From: ZC4RG30 sp039929265
GTDB lineage: Bacteria > Pseudomonadota > Gammaproteobacteria > Steroidobacterales > Steroidobacteraceae
Reading direction: 5' to 3'
Length of the DNA: 6,894 bases
Assembly (NCBI GenBank): GCA_039929265.1
Contig: JBDSRN010000135.1
Coordinates: forward strand, 1-6,894
Below the pieces are notes generated by a model. That model had not been told where the DNA came from. It ran no database searches and worked only from the letters and a program-made list of their open reading frames with translations. The position numbers were made by a program, and so were the translations under genes. Positions within the stretch are counted from its first letter, which is position 1. Each line of letters opens with the position of its first letter. Of the stretch, positions 1-6,614 are shown piece after piece.

Positions 1-1764
1 GATCGAGCGCACGCGGATGTTCTCGGACACACCGGGAATTCCCGGCTTCAACGCGCAAATGCCGCGGATGATGAGATCAATCGACACGCCCGCGCAGCTC
101 GCGGCATACAGCGCCTCGATCACCTGCGGATCGACCAGCGAATTCATCTTGGCGATCACGCGCGCGGTGCGACCTTCGCGTACGTGCCGCGATTCCCTTG
201 TGAGCATCGCGATGATAGAGGCATGCAGCCCGAACGGGGATTGCAGCAGCCGGCGCAGGCGTGGGGTCTGCGTGAGGCTCGTGAGCTGCAGGAACAGCTC
301 GTGCACGTCCGCGCCGATGTCCTCGTGGCAAGTGAACATGCTGTAGTCGGTATACGCGCGCGCCGTGCGCGGATGGTAGTTGCCGGTGCCGAGATGACAG
401 TAACGACGAATGCCTTCGGGCTCGCGTCGCACGATCAGCGCGAGCTTCGCGTGCGTCTTGTAACCCACTACGCCGTACATCACGTGCACGCCCGCTTCCT
501 GCAGGCGGTTCGACAGCTCGATGTTCGCCTCCTCGTCGAAGCGCGCACGCAGCTCGATGATGACGGTGACGTCCTTGCCCGCATGCGCGGCGCTGACGAG
601 CGCATCGACAATGGGCGAGTCGGCGCCGGTGCGATACAACGTCTGCTTGATTGCGAGCACCAACGGATCCGAAGCGGCCTGCCGCAGCAGGTCCATCACG
701 GGCGCGAAGCTCTGGAAAGGGTGATGCAGCAGCAGGTCCTGCTGCTTGATGCACGCGAACAGATCGGTGGTACCCATGAGTCGGCGCGGCAGGCCCGGTG
801 TGAGCGGCGGGAATTTCAGCTCCGGACGTTGTGCCACATCGTAAATCGCTGAGAGCCGATTGAGGTTCACCGGCCCCGGGACCTGATACCAGTCCGAAGC
901 GTGCAGCGCGAAATGCTTCAGCAGGAACGAGCTCACCTCGGCGGGACAATCGTGCGCGGTCTCGAGTCGCACGGCCGCGCCGTAGCGCCGGTGCGCGAGC
1001 TCGCCTTCGAGTGCGCGGCGGAGGTCGTCGACTTCTTCGTCGTCGACGAACAGGTCGCTGTTGCGCGTGACTCGGAACTGGTAGCAGCCGAGGACCTGGA
1101 TGCCGGAGAACAGTCGCGCGACGAAGGCCTGCACGATGCTCGACAGCAGCACGAAGCCTCCGCCCATCAGTGATTCGGGCAGCGGCACCACGCGCGGCAA
1201 CGAGCGCGGCGCCTGCACTACGGCAAGTTCGCTGTCGCGTCCGAACGCATCCTTGCCCGAGAGCTGCACGATGAAGTTGAGGCTCTTGTTCTGGATGCGG
1301 GGGAATGGTCGCGCCGGATCGAGACCGAGCGGGCTGAGTACCGGTTCGACTTCACGCTGGAAATATCCTTCGAGCCAGGTGCTCACCGCCGGTGTCCATT
1401 GCGACTGGGCGAGGAGCTGGATGTCGTTACGGCGCAGCGCGGGCAGCAGCACGTCGTTGAGGCAGACGTACTGCTCGCGCACCAAGGCACTGGCGCGCAG
1501 ATGGATGGCATTCAACTGTCCGGCGATCGGTAGCGCATCGGGACCGTTCTGCGGCGAGCCGAGTTCCTGCAGTTGCTTGAGACCCGCAACGCGGATCTCG
1601 AAGAACTCATCAAGGTTGTTGGACGAGATGCACAGGAAGCGCAGGCGCTCGAGCAGCGGAATTGATTCGTCGAGGCTCTGCGCGAGCACGCGCTGATTGA
1701 ACTCGAGGAACGAGAGTTCCCGATTGATGAAATTCTGCGGCGCCTTGAGATCCGTCTGGTCCAT
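1..1764 (-). CDS. ppk: Polyphosphate kinase PPK1 (3' end cut by window edge)
   Basis: PPK1 reversibly transfers the ATP gamma-phosphate onto a growing inorganic polyphosphate chain through a phosphohistidine intermediate. The visible 588 residues run without a stop from ATG 1764 to the left edge; the E. coli enzyme has about 688, so roughly the last 100 are outside. Seen: N-terminal NRELSFLEFNQRV (residues 14-26) and SSNNLDEFFEIRV (47-59), both typical of the PPK1 N domain; QTLYRT with Arg378 and ARFDEEANI with Arg408 (Mg/phosphate-binding pair); THAK with His438 and HLGTGNY with His457. These four residues sit at a constant +3 offset from E. coli R375, R405, H435 and H454, so the alignment is firm and His438 is the expected phosphorylated residue. 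The other active-site His (E. coli H592) lies just past the edge. A second in-frame ATG at 1773 would add three residues; neither start has a good Shine-Dalgarno. It follows anmK after about 36 bp on the same strand, so cotranscription is likely. Confidence 0.96.
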   Translation of the reverse strand, partial: MDQTDLKAPQNFINRELSFLEFNQRVLAQSLDESIPLLERLRFLCISSNNLDEFFEIRVAGLKQLQELGSPQNGPDALPIAGQLNAIHLRASALVREQYVCLNDVLLPALRRNDIQLLAQSQWTPAVSTWLEGYFQREVEPVLSPLGLDPARPFPRIQNKSLNFIVQLSGKDAFGRDSELAVVQAPRSLPRVVPLPESLMGGGFVLLSSIVQAFVARLFSGIQVLGCYQFRVTRNSDLFVDDEEVDDLRRALEGELAHRRYGAAVRLETAHDCPAEVSSFLLKHFALHASDWYQVPGPVNLNRLSAIYDVAQRPELKFPPLTPGLPRRLMGTTDLFACIKQQDLLLHHPFQSFAPVMDLLRQAASDPLVLAIKQTLYRTGADSPIVDALVSAAHAGKDVTVIIELRARFDEEANIELSNRLQEAGVHVMYGVVGYKTHAKLALIVRREPEGIRRYCHLGTGNYHPRTARAYTDYSMFTCHEDIGADVHELFLQLTSLTQTPRLRRLLQSPFGLHASIIAMLTRESRHVREGRTARVIAKMNSLVDPQVIEALYAASCAGVSIDLIIRGICALKPGIPGVSENIRVRSI

Positions 1765-1800
1765 TGCCGTCATTCTAGGCGGGAGCAGGGCGCGGCGCGG

Positions 1801-2910
1801 TTACAGATGCGTGACAGCACCCGCGTAAACTGCACCGAGAACGCGCAACCCCGCCGCCCCCGTGACCTCGGGAATGTTGCCCGGCCTGCGCGCGAGGGTC
1901 AGATGCGCCAGCAGCGCGAAACCCGCCCCTTCCACGTGTTCGGGAGCGATGCCCGCAATCGCGGTGCTCGCCACGGTGGCGCCGGGCAGCGCAATGCCAA
2001 GGCGCTTCATCAGCTCGGGATTGAAGGCGCCGCCGCCGCAGATGAACACCCGTTTCGCTCCGGCCGCGGACAGTTCGCGCGCGATGCTGGTGGCGGTGAG
2101 CTCGCACAGCGTCGCCTGCACGTCGGCCGATGAAACACTCACGCCGTGCAGCTTCGCATCGAGCCAGGCGAGATTGAACAGCTCGCGTCCCGTGCTCTTA
2201 GGCGCGGGCAGCGCGAAGTAGGTTTCCTGCAGCAGCTTCTGCAACAGCGCGTCGTGCACCTTGCCGCTCGCGCTGAAGCATCCGTCGCGATCGAATGGTT
2301 CACCGCGATTGCGTAGTATCCAGCTGTCCATCAGGCAATTGCCCGGACCGGTGTCGTAGCCGCGCACGCCGCCATCCGCAGCGAGCAAAGTGATGTTGCC
2401 GATGCCGCCGATGTTCACGACGGCGCGCGATTCACCCGCGCAGGCGAATGCCTCGCGATGGAAGATCGGCATCAGCGGCGCCGCCTCGCCACCGGCGGCG
2501 AGATCGCGGCGACGGAAGTCCGCAACCACATCGACCCCCACTCGCTCTGCGATCACGTTCGGATCGCCGATCTGCATAGTGAAGCGGGTCGGGCTGCGCG
2601 GCCGGTGCAGCACCGTCTGGCCGTGACTGCCGATAGCGCGAACCTCGCGCGCCGCAACGCCCGTCTCCTGCAACAGGCCCAGCGCGCAGCGCGCGAACGC
2701 CTCGCCGATCTCCACGTCCAGCGAGCCCAACAAATCGAGATTCGCGGAGCCGGGATACTCGACGGCGCCGCGCAGCTTGTTGAGGATCGCGGCAGGATAA
2801 TCCTCGTGTCGCGCGCCACGCACTTTCATTGCTGCGCCAGCGATCTCGAGCAGCACGGCATCTACGCCGTCCATGCTCGTGCCCGACATCATTCCGATAT
2901 AGAGCGCCAT
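1801..2910 (-). CDS. anmK: Anhydro-N-acetylmuramic acid kinase AnmK
   Basis: AnmK is a cytoplasmic enzyme that hydrolyses the 1,6-anhydro ring of anhydro-MurNAc and phosphorylates the sugar with ATP, giving MurNAc-6-phosphate. This returns wall sugar, released by lytic transglycosylases, to amino-sugar metabolism. The 369-residue protein is full family length. Seen: the N-terminal phosphate-binding motif MSGTSMDGVDAV (8-19); GSHGQTVLHRP (94-104); IGDPNVIAE (114-122); VNIGGIGNIT (165-174); GYDTGPGNCLMD (184-195), where Asp186 matches the catalytic Asp182 of E. coli AnmK; FICGGGAFNPEL (289-300); and PEHVEGAGFALLA (333-345). The ATG at 2910 touches the stop of the upstream peptidase gene with no gap (TGA-ATG) and has no clear Shine-Dalgarno, so translation probably depends on ribosomes finishing the upstream gene. 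Nothing in the protein looks damaged. Confidence 0.97.
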   Translation of the reverse strand: MALYIGMMSGTSMDGVDAVLLEIAGAAMKVRGARHEDYPAAILNKLRGAVEYPGSANLDLLGSLDVEIGEAFARCALGLLQETGVAAREVRAIGSHGQTVLHRPRSPTRFTMQIGDPNVIAERVGVDVVADFRRRDLAAGGEAAPLMPIFHREAFACAGESRAVVNIGGIGNITLLAADGGVRGYDTGPGNCLMDSWILRNRGEPFDRDGCFSASGKVHDALLQKLLQETYFALPAPKSTGRELFNLAWLDAKLHGVSVSSADVQATLCELTATSIARELSAAGAKRVFICGGGAFNPELMKRLGIALPGATVASTAIAGIAPEHVEGAGFALLAHLTLARRPGNIPEVTGAAGLRVLGAVYAGAVTHL

Positions 2911-4248
2911 TCAGCGTGCAACGACTGCGGGCGGATTCGCCGCAGGCGTCGCCGGCTGCAGTGCGGCGAGCAACGGCGCGGTCTGGCGCCGGAAGTCGGT
3001 GCGCAGCGCCTCGTCGAGCGGTTTCGGGTCGGGCAGGCTCACGGTCTGCGGATTGCGGAACACACCATTCACCCGGTATTCGTAATGCAGGTGCGGGCCC
3101 GTTGCGAGTCCGCTCATGCCGACATACGCAACCACCTCGCCCTGGTCAACGTGATTGCCACTGCTCAATCCCTTCGCGAATCGCGACAGGTGGCCATACA
3201 CCGTGACGACGCCATTCGCGTGCGAGAGCTCGAGCACGTTGCCGTAGCCGCCTTTCTGGCCGCGGAACAGCACGCGACCATTGCCGGCAGCGCGCACCGG
3301 TGTGCCGGTCGGCGCGGCGTAATCCACGCCCCTGTGTGCGCGGATCTTGTTGAGGATCGGATGACGTCGCGACAGGTTGAAACGCGAACTGATACGCGAG
3401 AACTCCAGCGGCGCGCGCAGGAATGCCTTGCGCAGGCTGCGGCCATCGGCGGTGTAGTAACGCGCGATGCCATCGGGTGCGGTGTAGCGCACTGCGTGAT
3501 ACTCGCGTCCCTGGTTGACGAAACGCGCAGCGATGATCGCGCCGTCGCCGACGTACTCGCCGTCCTGGCTGAGCTTGTCGTAGGTCACCGTAAATTCATC
3601 CCCGGACTGGATGTCGAGCACAAAGTCGATGTCCCAGCCGAACAGGTCGGCGAGCTTCAGTGCGGTCTGGTCGCGCAGGCCCGCCTGCGAGGCGGCCTCA
3701 AACAGCGAGCTGGTGATCACGCCGCGCGTGGTACGAGTCTCGTGCTCGAGCGGATTTTCTTCGACCTCGGCGCGAAAGCCGTTGTTGTCACGATGCACGA
3801 CCAGCGTCTCGCTGGGCGAAAGCTTGCGCACCAGTGCCATGAGTGCGCCGTCACGATGCGCGAGCGTGAGGGCTTCACCGGGATGCAGGCGATCGAGCAT
3901 CGCCTTGAGACCAGCGAGGCTGCGCAGATCCGCGAGATCGGCGAGCGAGAGTTCGAGGCGACGGAAGATCTGATCCAGCGTGTCGTTGCGGCGGACGATG
4001 ACTTCGACGCTCGACCAGCCGAACTGCGCCTGCTGCGCGGCGACCACCGCCTGCAGCGTCGTATCGGTCGGGACGGGCGGCGGCTGCATTCCCGGCTGCA
4101 TCGAATCGAGCGAGACGCGCGCGATCGGCGACTCGCGTTCGGCGCCCTTGTTGCCGATACCGGTCCACGCCACCAGTGCGCAGCACAGCAACTGCACCAG
4201 TCTGACGTGTGCGCCGTGCACGTGCGGGGCTGGAGTGGCGAACAACAT
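2911..4248 (-). CDS. mepM: MepM-like peptidoglycan DD-endopeptidase (M23/LytM)
   Basis: This is a membrane-anchored zinc peptidase of the M23 family; E. coli MepM (about 440 residues) cleaves peptidoglycan cross-links to let new wall be inserted. From ATG 4248 it has 445 residues. Seen: a hydrophobic segment at about 16-32 (VRLVQLLCCALVAWTGIG), read as a signal anchor; a LysM/OapA-like region at about 79-131 (VEVIVRRNDTLDQIF ... LHPGEALTL); a middle domain at about 176-260; and a complete LytM domain at about 285-405. Zinc ligands are His305 and Asp309 (HRGVDY) and His388 in HLH, with His353 (YGHL) and His386 as the other active-site histidines. A Pro/Ala-rich tail follows. A TTG at 4284 could add 12 residues, but ATG 4248 places the anchor closer to the N-terminus. 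It heads the minus-strand gene set and is divergent from tyrS. Substrate specificity is inferred from the family; assignment as MepM rather than another LytM endopeptidase rests on length and domain order. Confidence 0.93.
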   Translation of the reverse strand: MLFATPAPHVHGAHVRLVQLLCCALVAWTGIGNKGAERESPIARVSLDSMQPGMQPPPVPTDTTLQAVVAAQQAQFGWSSVEVIVRRNDTLDQIFRRLELSLADLADLRSLAGLKAMLDRLHPGEALTLAHRDGALMALVRKLSPSETLVVHRDNNGFRAEVEENPLEHETRTTRGVITSSLFEAASQAGLRDQTALKLADLFGWDIDFVLDIQSGDEFTVTYDKLSQDGEYVGDGAIIAARFVNQGREYHAVRYTAPDGIARYYTADGRSLRKAFLRAPLEFSRISSRFNLSRRHPILNKIRAHRGVDYAAPTGTPVRAAGNGRVLFRGQKGGYGNVLELSHANGVVTVYGHLSRFAKGLSSGNHVDQGEVVAYVGMSGLATGPHLHYEYRVNGVFRNPQTVSLPDPKPLDEALRTDFRRQTAPLLAALQPATPAANPPAVVAR

Positions 4249-4325
4249 GCCTTGGACCGTAACCGACGCCCCAATTCGGGTCAACGTAGCGGATCACACA
4301 CGGCATCCTGATAGAGTTGCGCCCC
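4249..4325. promoter_or_regulatory. Divergent spacer between the M23 peptidase gene and tyrS; promoters weak by eye
   Basis: This 77-bp spacer must carry, or lie close to, the promoters of both tyrS and the peptidase-anmK-ppk set. On the minus strand there is TTGACC (4284-4279), a 17-nt spacer, then TACGGT (4261-4256, 3 of 6 matches to TATAAT), ending seven bases before the peptidase ATG. On the plus strand TG-A-TAGAGT (4309-4317) resembles an extended -10 and would start transcription almost at the tyrS ATG. Neither gene has a strong Shine-Dalgarno here. These are candidates only. Confidence 0.3.
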
Positions 4326-5561
4326 ATGTCCCAGGAACCGCTCGATCCGGCGCTCGCCACCCAGCTCGCAGAGTTGCACCGCGGTGCGCATGAAATCCTT
4401 ACAGAACCCGATCTGATCAAGAAGCTGCGGCGCGGCAAGCCGCTGCACGTGAAAGCCGGCTTCGATCCCACCGCACCCGACCTGCATCTAGGCCACACCG
4501 TGCTCATCAACAAGATGCGCCAGTTCCAGGTGTTCGGCCACGACGTTACCTTTCTCATCGGCGATTTCACCAGCCTCATCGGCGATCCGACGGGACGCAA
4601 CGTCACGCGACCGCGACTGACGCGCGATGAGATCGCGCAAAACGCGAAGACCTACGAGCGCCAGATCTTCAAGATCCTCGACAGCGCGAAGACAAAGATC
4701 GATTTCAACTCGCGCTGGCTCGGCGTCCTGAGCGCCGCGGACCTGGTCGATATAGCGTCGAAGCAGACCGTCGCACGGATGCTCGAGCGTGATGACTTCA
4801 GCAAACGCTTCAAGGGCAATCAGCCGATCGCCATTCACGAGTTCCTGTATCCGCTGGCGCAGGGCTACGATTCCGTCGCGATGCGCGCCGATGTAGAGCT
4901 GGGTGGCACGGACCAGAAGTTCAATCTGCTCGTCGGTCGCCAGCTGCAGGAACACTACGGACAAGAGCCGCAGGTGGTGCTCACCGTACCGCTGCTGGAG
5001 GGCACCGACGGCGTGAACAAGATGTCCAAGTCACTCGGCAACTACATCGCGATCGACGAAGAGGCCGACACGATGTTCGGCAAGATCATGTCGATCTCCG
5101 ACACGCTGATGTGGCGCTACTTCGAGCTGCTCAGCTTCCGGCCGCTGGGGGAGGTGGCCGGACTGCGCAAGTCGATCGAGGAAGGCCGCAACCCGCGTGA
5201 CGTGAAGTTCGAACTCGCGCGCGAGATCGTGCATCGCTTCCACGACGCAGCCGCCGCCGAACGCGCGCAGCAGAATTTCGTGGCGCGCCACAGCCGCAAG
5301 GAGTTGCCGGACGATCTGCCCGAGACGGTGATCTACGTGGAGGCGGATGCGGCAGGCGTGTCCCTGAGCGCGGCGCTCGCGACGCACACCGCGCTGGTTG
5401 CCAGTGGCGGTGAGGCGCGTCGCAAGCTAACCGAGGGCGCAGTGCGCATCGACGGCGAGAAGGTCAGCGATGCGCAGACGCAGCTGCCAGTCGGCGCGAC
5501 GCACATCCTGCAGGTGGGGCCGCGGCGCTTCGCGCGCGTCAGGATCGCTCGCAAGAGCTAG
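4326..5561 (+). CDS. tyrS: Tyrosyl-tRNA synthetase
   Basis: TyrS charges tRNA-Tyr with tyrosine in the cytoplasm in two steps through tyrosyl-AMP. The 411-residue protein has every class I hallmark: GFDPTAPDLHLGH (45-57) with the HIGH-type signature HLGH at 54-57; GDFTSLIGDPTGR (79-91); the tyrosine-pocket strings YPLAQGYD (175-182) and ELGGTDQKFNL (191-201); and KMSKS at 232-236. The C-terminal RNA-binding S4 domain covers about 345-408. PDLHLGH with KMSKS, rather than KFGKT, places it in the TyrS subgroup that includes Pseudomonas TyrZ, not the E. coli TyrS subgroup. ATG 4326 is preferred; an in-frame TTG at 4317 would add three residues. A Shine-Dalgarno is weak (GAG about ten bases upstream). 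No leader of the T-box type is visible. It is divergent from the peptidase gene, and its stop codon overlaps the opposing stop of the decayed gene downstream. Confidence 0.97.
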   Translation: MSQEPLDPALATQLAELHRGAHEILTEPDLIKKLRRGKPLHVKAGFDPTAPDLHLGHTVLINKMRQFQVFGHDVTFLIGDFTSLIGDPTGRNVTRPRLTRDEIAQNAKTYERQIFKILDSAKTKIDFNSRWLGVLSAADLVDIASKQTVARMLERDDFSKRFKGNQPIAIHEFLYPLAQGYDSVAMRADVELGGTDQKFNLLVGRQLQEHYGQEPQVVLTVPLLEGTDGVNKMSKSLGNYIAIDEEADTMFGKIMSISDTLMWRYFELLSFRPLGEVAGLRKSIEEGRNPRDVKFELAREIVHRFHDAAAAERAQQNFVARHSRKELPDDLPETVIYVEADAAGVSLSAALATHTALVASGGEARRKLTEGAVRIDGEKVSDAQTQLPVGATHILQVGPRRFARVRIARKS

Positions 5562-6134
5562 TGCGCGAACAGCGCGCGACCGACATCCGCGACGTCTTCC
5601 AGATCCAGCAGCATTTCCGCTAGCCATCGATGCGTGCCGATGACAGCGTCGCCGCGCTGTATTCGCAACAATCCTTGAACTTTGCTACCAGCTGGAGTTC
5701 GGTCGGCGGGTTCTCCGGATCGCCGCACGCATTGACCTCGCGTCCATCGCGCAAGCGCAGCGTGGTGGTCCCGTCGGAACCACGCTGGCGATCTGCCTCG
5801 AGCGTGAACGGCAGGCTGAACTTCGCCTGGATCGCACCCTGCGGGCGCATTTCTGCTCGCGCGGCTCGCACACCGTCTGCTGCAGCGGTCCGCCGATGAG
5901 GCGGGCTTCGACCACATCGTCCGCGCCGATGTAGTGCAGCTGAGCTGCAGCGCGCCATCCCCCGTAGGCGTGTGTGGCACGGCAATTGGGCCACAACTTG
6001 AAGCTCACGCGCTCGCGCTCGAAGCGCGTGGCGAGCTCCGCGAGCGTGGTATCGGCATCGAGCTCGCTGCGAGCTGTGACGGGCTGCCACGTCGCGCGCG
6101 GCCGAGGGCGTTCATGCTGCAAGGCAACGGCCAC
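5558..6134 (-). pseudogene. Decayed 3' part of an MmgE/PrpD-family gene
   Basis: Three minus-strand frames read in turn give one recognisable MmgE/PrpD C-terminus (family of 2-methylcitrate dehydratase and relatives). Frame one (about 6134-5850) carries TLAELATRFERERVSFKLWP followed by NCRATHAY and ends at CEPREQK. Frame two (about 5848-5625) continues RPQGAIQAKFSLPF, then LRLRDGREV and AKFKDCCEYSAATLSSARID. Frame three (about 5623-5558) gives LAEMLLDLEDVADV and stops. Each switch is repaired by adding one base, near 5849 and near 5624, so both look like single-base deletions. Between SLPF and LRLRDG the family normally has several tens more residues, so an internal in-frame deletion is likely too. 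The N-terminal half is absent. Family members have roughly 450 residues and only about 190 survive here. The homology is clear from about 6060 down to 5558; the right boundary is uncertain. The substrate of the ancestral enzyme cannot be told. Confidence 0.72.
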
Positions 6135-6155
6135 GCCCCGTCGCCATCCTCTGAG

Positions 6156-6300
6156 TCCTTCTTCACCGGCTTCCTCAAAGCGCTAGGCAGCCTCAGTTTC
6201 GGCATTTACCTCCGGCACCGAGCTGCTGGCGATCTGCGCGGGCAGCGTTGTGCTGCCGCACGCATGGCTGTTCAACAAGCTAAACGAGCGGGCCTGCAGA
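6156..6300 (+). pseudogene. Possible 3' scrap of an acyltransferase-3 (OafA-like) membrane gene
   Basis: Two plus-strand pieces together resemble the end of an acyltransferase-3 protein. In the frame starting at 6156 the string FLKALGSLSFGIYLRH matches the family's typical LGxLSFGIYLxH membrane segment. After a frame change between about 6211 and 6220, ELLAICAGSVVL (6220-6255) reads like the last membrane helix, and AWLFNKLNERACR (6262-6300) resembles the usual terminal AWLSYxLIERPxR motif. The distance between the two motifs is about half the usual 45-55 residues, implying a deletion with the frameshift. No start and no upstream part are present. The match is by eye on short motifs; chance similarity in GC-rich DNA is the alternative. 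Confidence 0.38.
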
Positions 6301-6393
6301 TGTTGCTGGAACATTCTCATATGGGTAAGTGCGCACCACCCGGGGGAGCCGAGCCAGTCATTGCTGGCGATCCGTCGTACGCGGAATAGGCTA

Positions 6394-6434
6394 GAAAACC
6401 TGCTGATTTCACAGGAATTTTCGCGCGGGAAAAT
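6394..6434. repeat. Two overlapping inverted repeats sharing one arm, upstream of rRNA P1
   Basis: GAAAACCTG (6394-6402) can pair with CAGG-AA-TTTTC (6412-6422, two unpaired A residues). The TTTTC arm, extended to ATTTTC (6417-6422), also pairs perfectly with GAAAAT (6429-6434) across a 6-nt GC-rich spacer. The middle arm can pair left or right but not both. The element ends 17 bp before the P1 -35 box, where an UP element or activator site would lie. The centre of the second repeat is GC-rich, unlike a Fis site. Function is not known from the sequence. Confidence 0.5.
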
Positions 6435-6451
6435 CACACCGCCGATGCCGA

Positions 6452-6479
6452 TTGACAGCACGCTGAGCACCGCTATACT
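6452..6479 (+). promoter_or_regulatory. rRNA operon promoter P1 (sigma70)
   Basis: A perfect -35 TTGACA (6452-6457), a 16-nt spacer and -10 TATACT (6474-6479, 5 of 6 matches) point toward the 16S gene. The following bases GCGCGCC (6480-6486) form a GC-rich discriminator, the feature that makes E. coli rRNA promoters sensitive to ppGpp and to initiating nucleotide levels. Transcription should start near 6485-6487, about 285 bp before mature 16S. Confidence 0.85.
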
Positions 6480-6505
6480 GCGCGCCCTCCCAGAGGCTAC
6501 CCGAG

Positions 6506-6518
6506 TCGCGAAACGCGA
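6506..6518 (+). repeat. Short perfect inverted repeat between P1 and P2
   Basis: TCGCG-AAA-CGCGA is a perfect 5-bp stem with a 3-nt loop. In RNA from P1 it would lie about 20 nt after the start. It is not followed by a T run, so it is not an intrinsic terminator. GATAAT (6517-6522), a 5 of 6 match to a -10 box, overlaps its right edge but lacks a fitting -35. Confidence 0.4.
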
Positions 6519-6541
6519 TAATGGTCGGCAGAAGGGCGGTG

Positions 6542-6569
6542 TTGACGGAACTTGGCCAATGGCTATACT
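6542..6569 (+). promoter_or_regulatory. rRNA operon promoter P2 (sigma70)
   Basis: TTGACG (6542-6547), a 16-nt spacer and TATACT (6564-6569) repeat the P1 layout exactly 90 bp downstream, with the same GCTATACT core. The discriminator TCCGCCC (6570-6576) is C-rich. The start should fall near 6575-6577. Tandem P1/P2 promoters with P2 nearer the gene are the standard E. coli rrn arrangement. Confidence 0.82.
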
Positions 6570-6614
6570 TCCGCCCCCCGCAACCCCGCCGTCCAGGCAG
6601 GTGTGCAGGGAAAA

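Noticed and set aside
77..949. 290-codon minus-strand frame
   Set aside because: It lies on the same strand as ppk1 in another frame and is Arg/Ala-rich with no motifs, whereas the ppk1 frame carries all catalytic residues.
1016..1055. GTCGTCGAC-type repeats
   Set aside because: They encode the acidic FVDDEEVDDL stretch normal for PPK1, so codon repetition explains them.
2458..4311. 617-codon plus-strand open frame opposite the M23 peptidase and anmK genes
   Set aside because: It is antisense to two genes with intact motifs, is rich in Arg/His/Ala/Glu as expected of GC-rich antisense frames, and shows no recognisable domain.
3875..4606. 243-codon minus-strand frame spanning the M23 peptidase start and the tyrS start
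   Set aside because: It crosses two well-supported genes and has no family resemblance; shadow frame.
5562..5578. Hairpin-like GCGCG-AACAG-CGCGC after tyrS as an intrinsic terminator
   Set aside because: The stem is short and is not followed by a T run; it also lies inside the coding remnant of the opposing gene.
5934..6389. 151-codon plus-strand frame over the remnant region as an intact gene
   Set aside because: Its first part is antisense to the MmgE/PrpD remnant. Only the SFGIYL section resembles anything, and that continues in a different frame, so it is not one intact gene.
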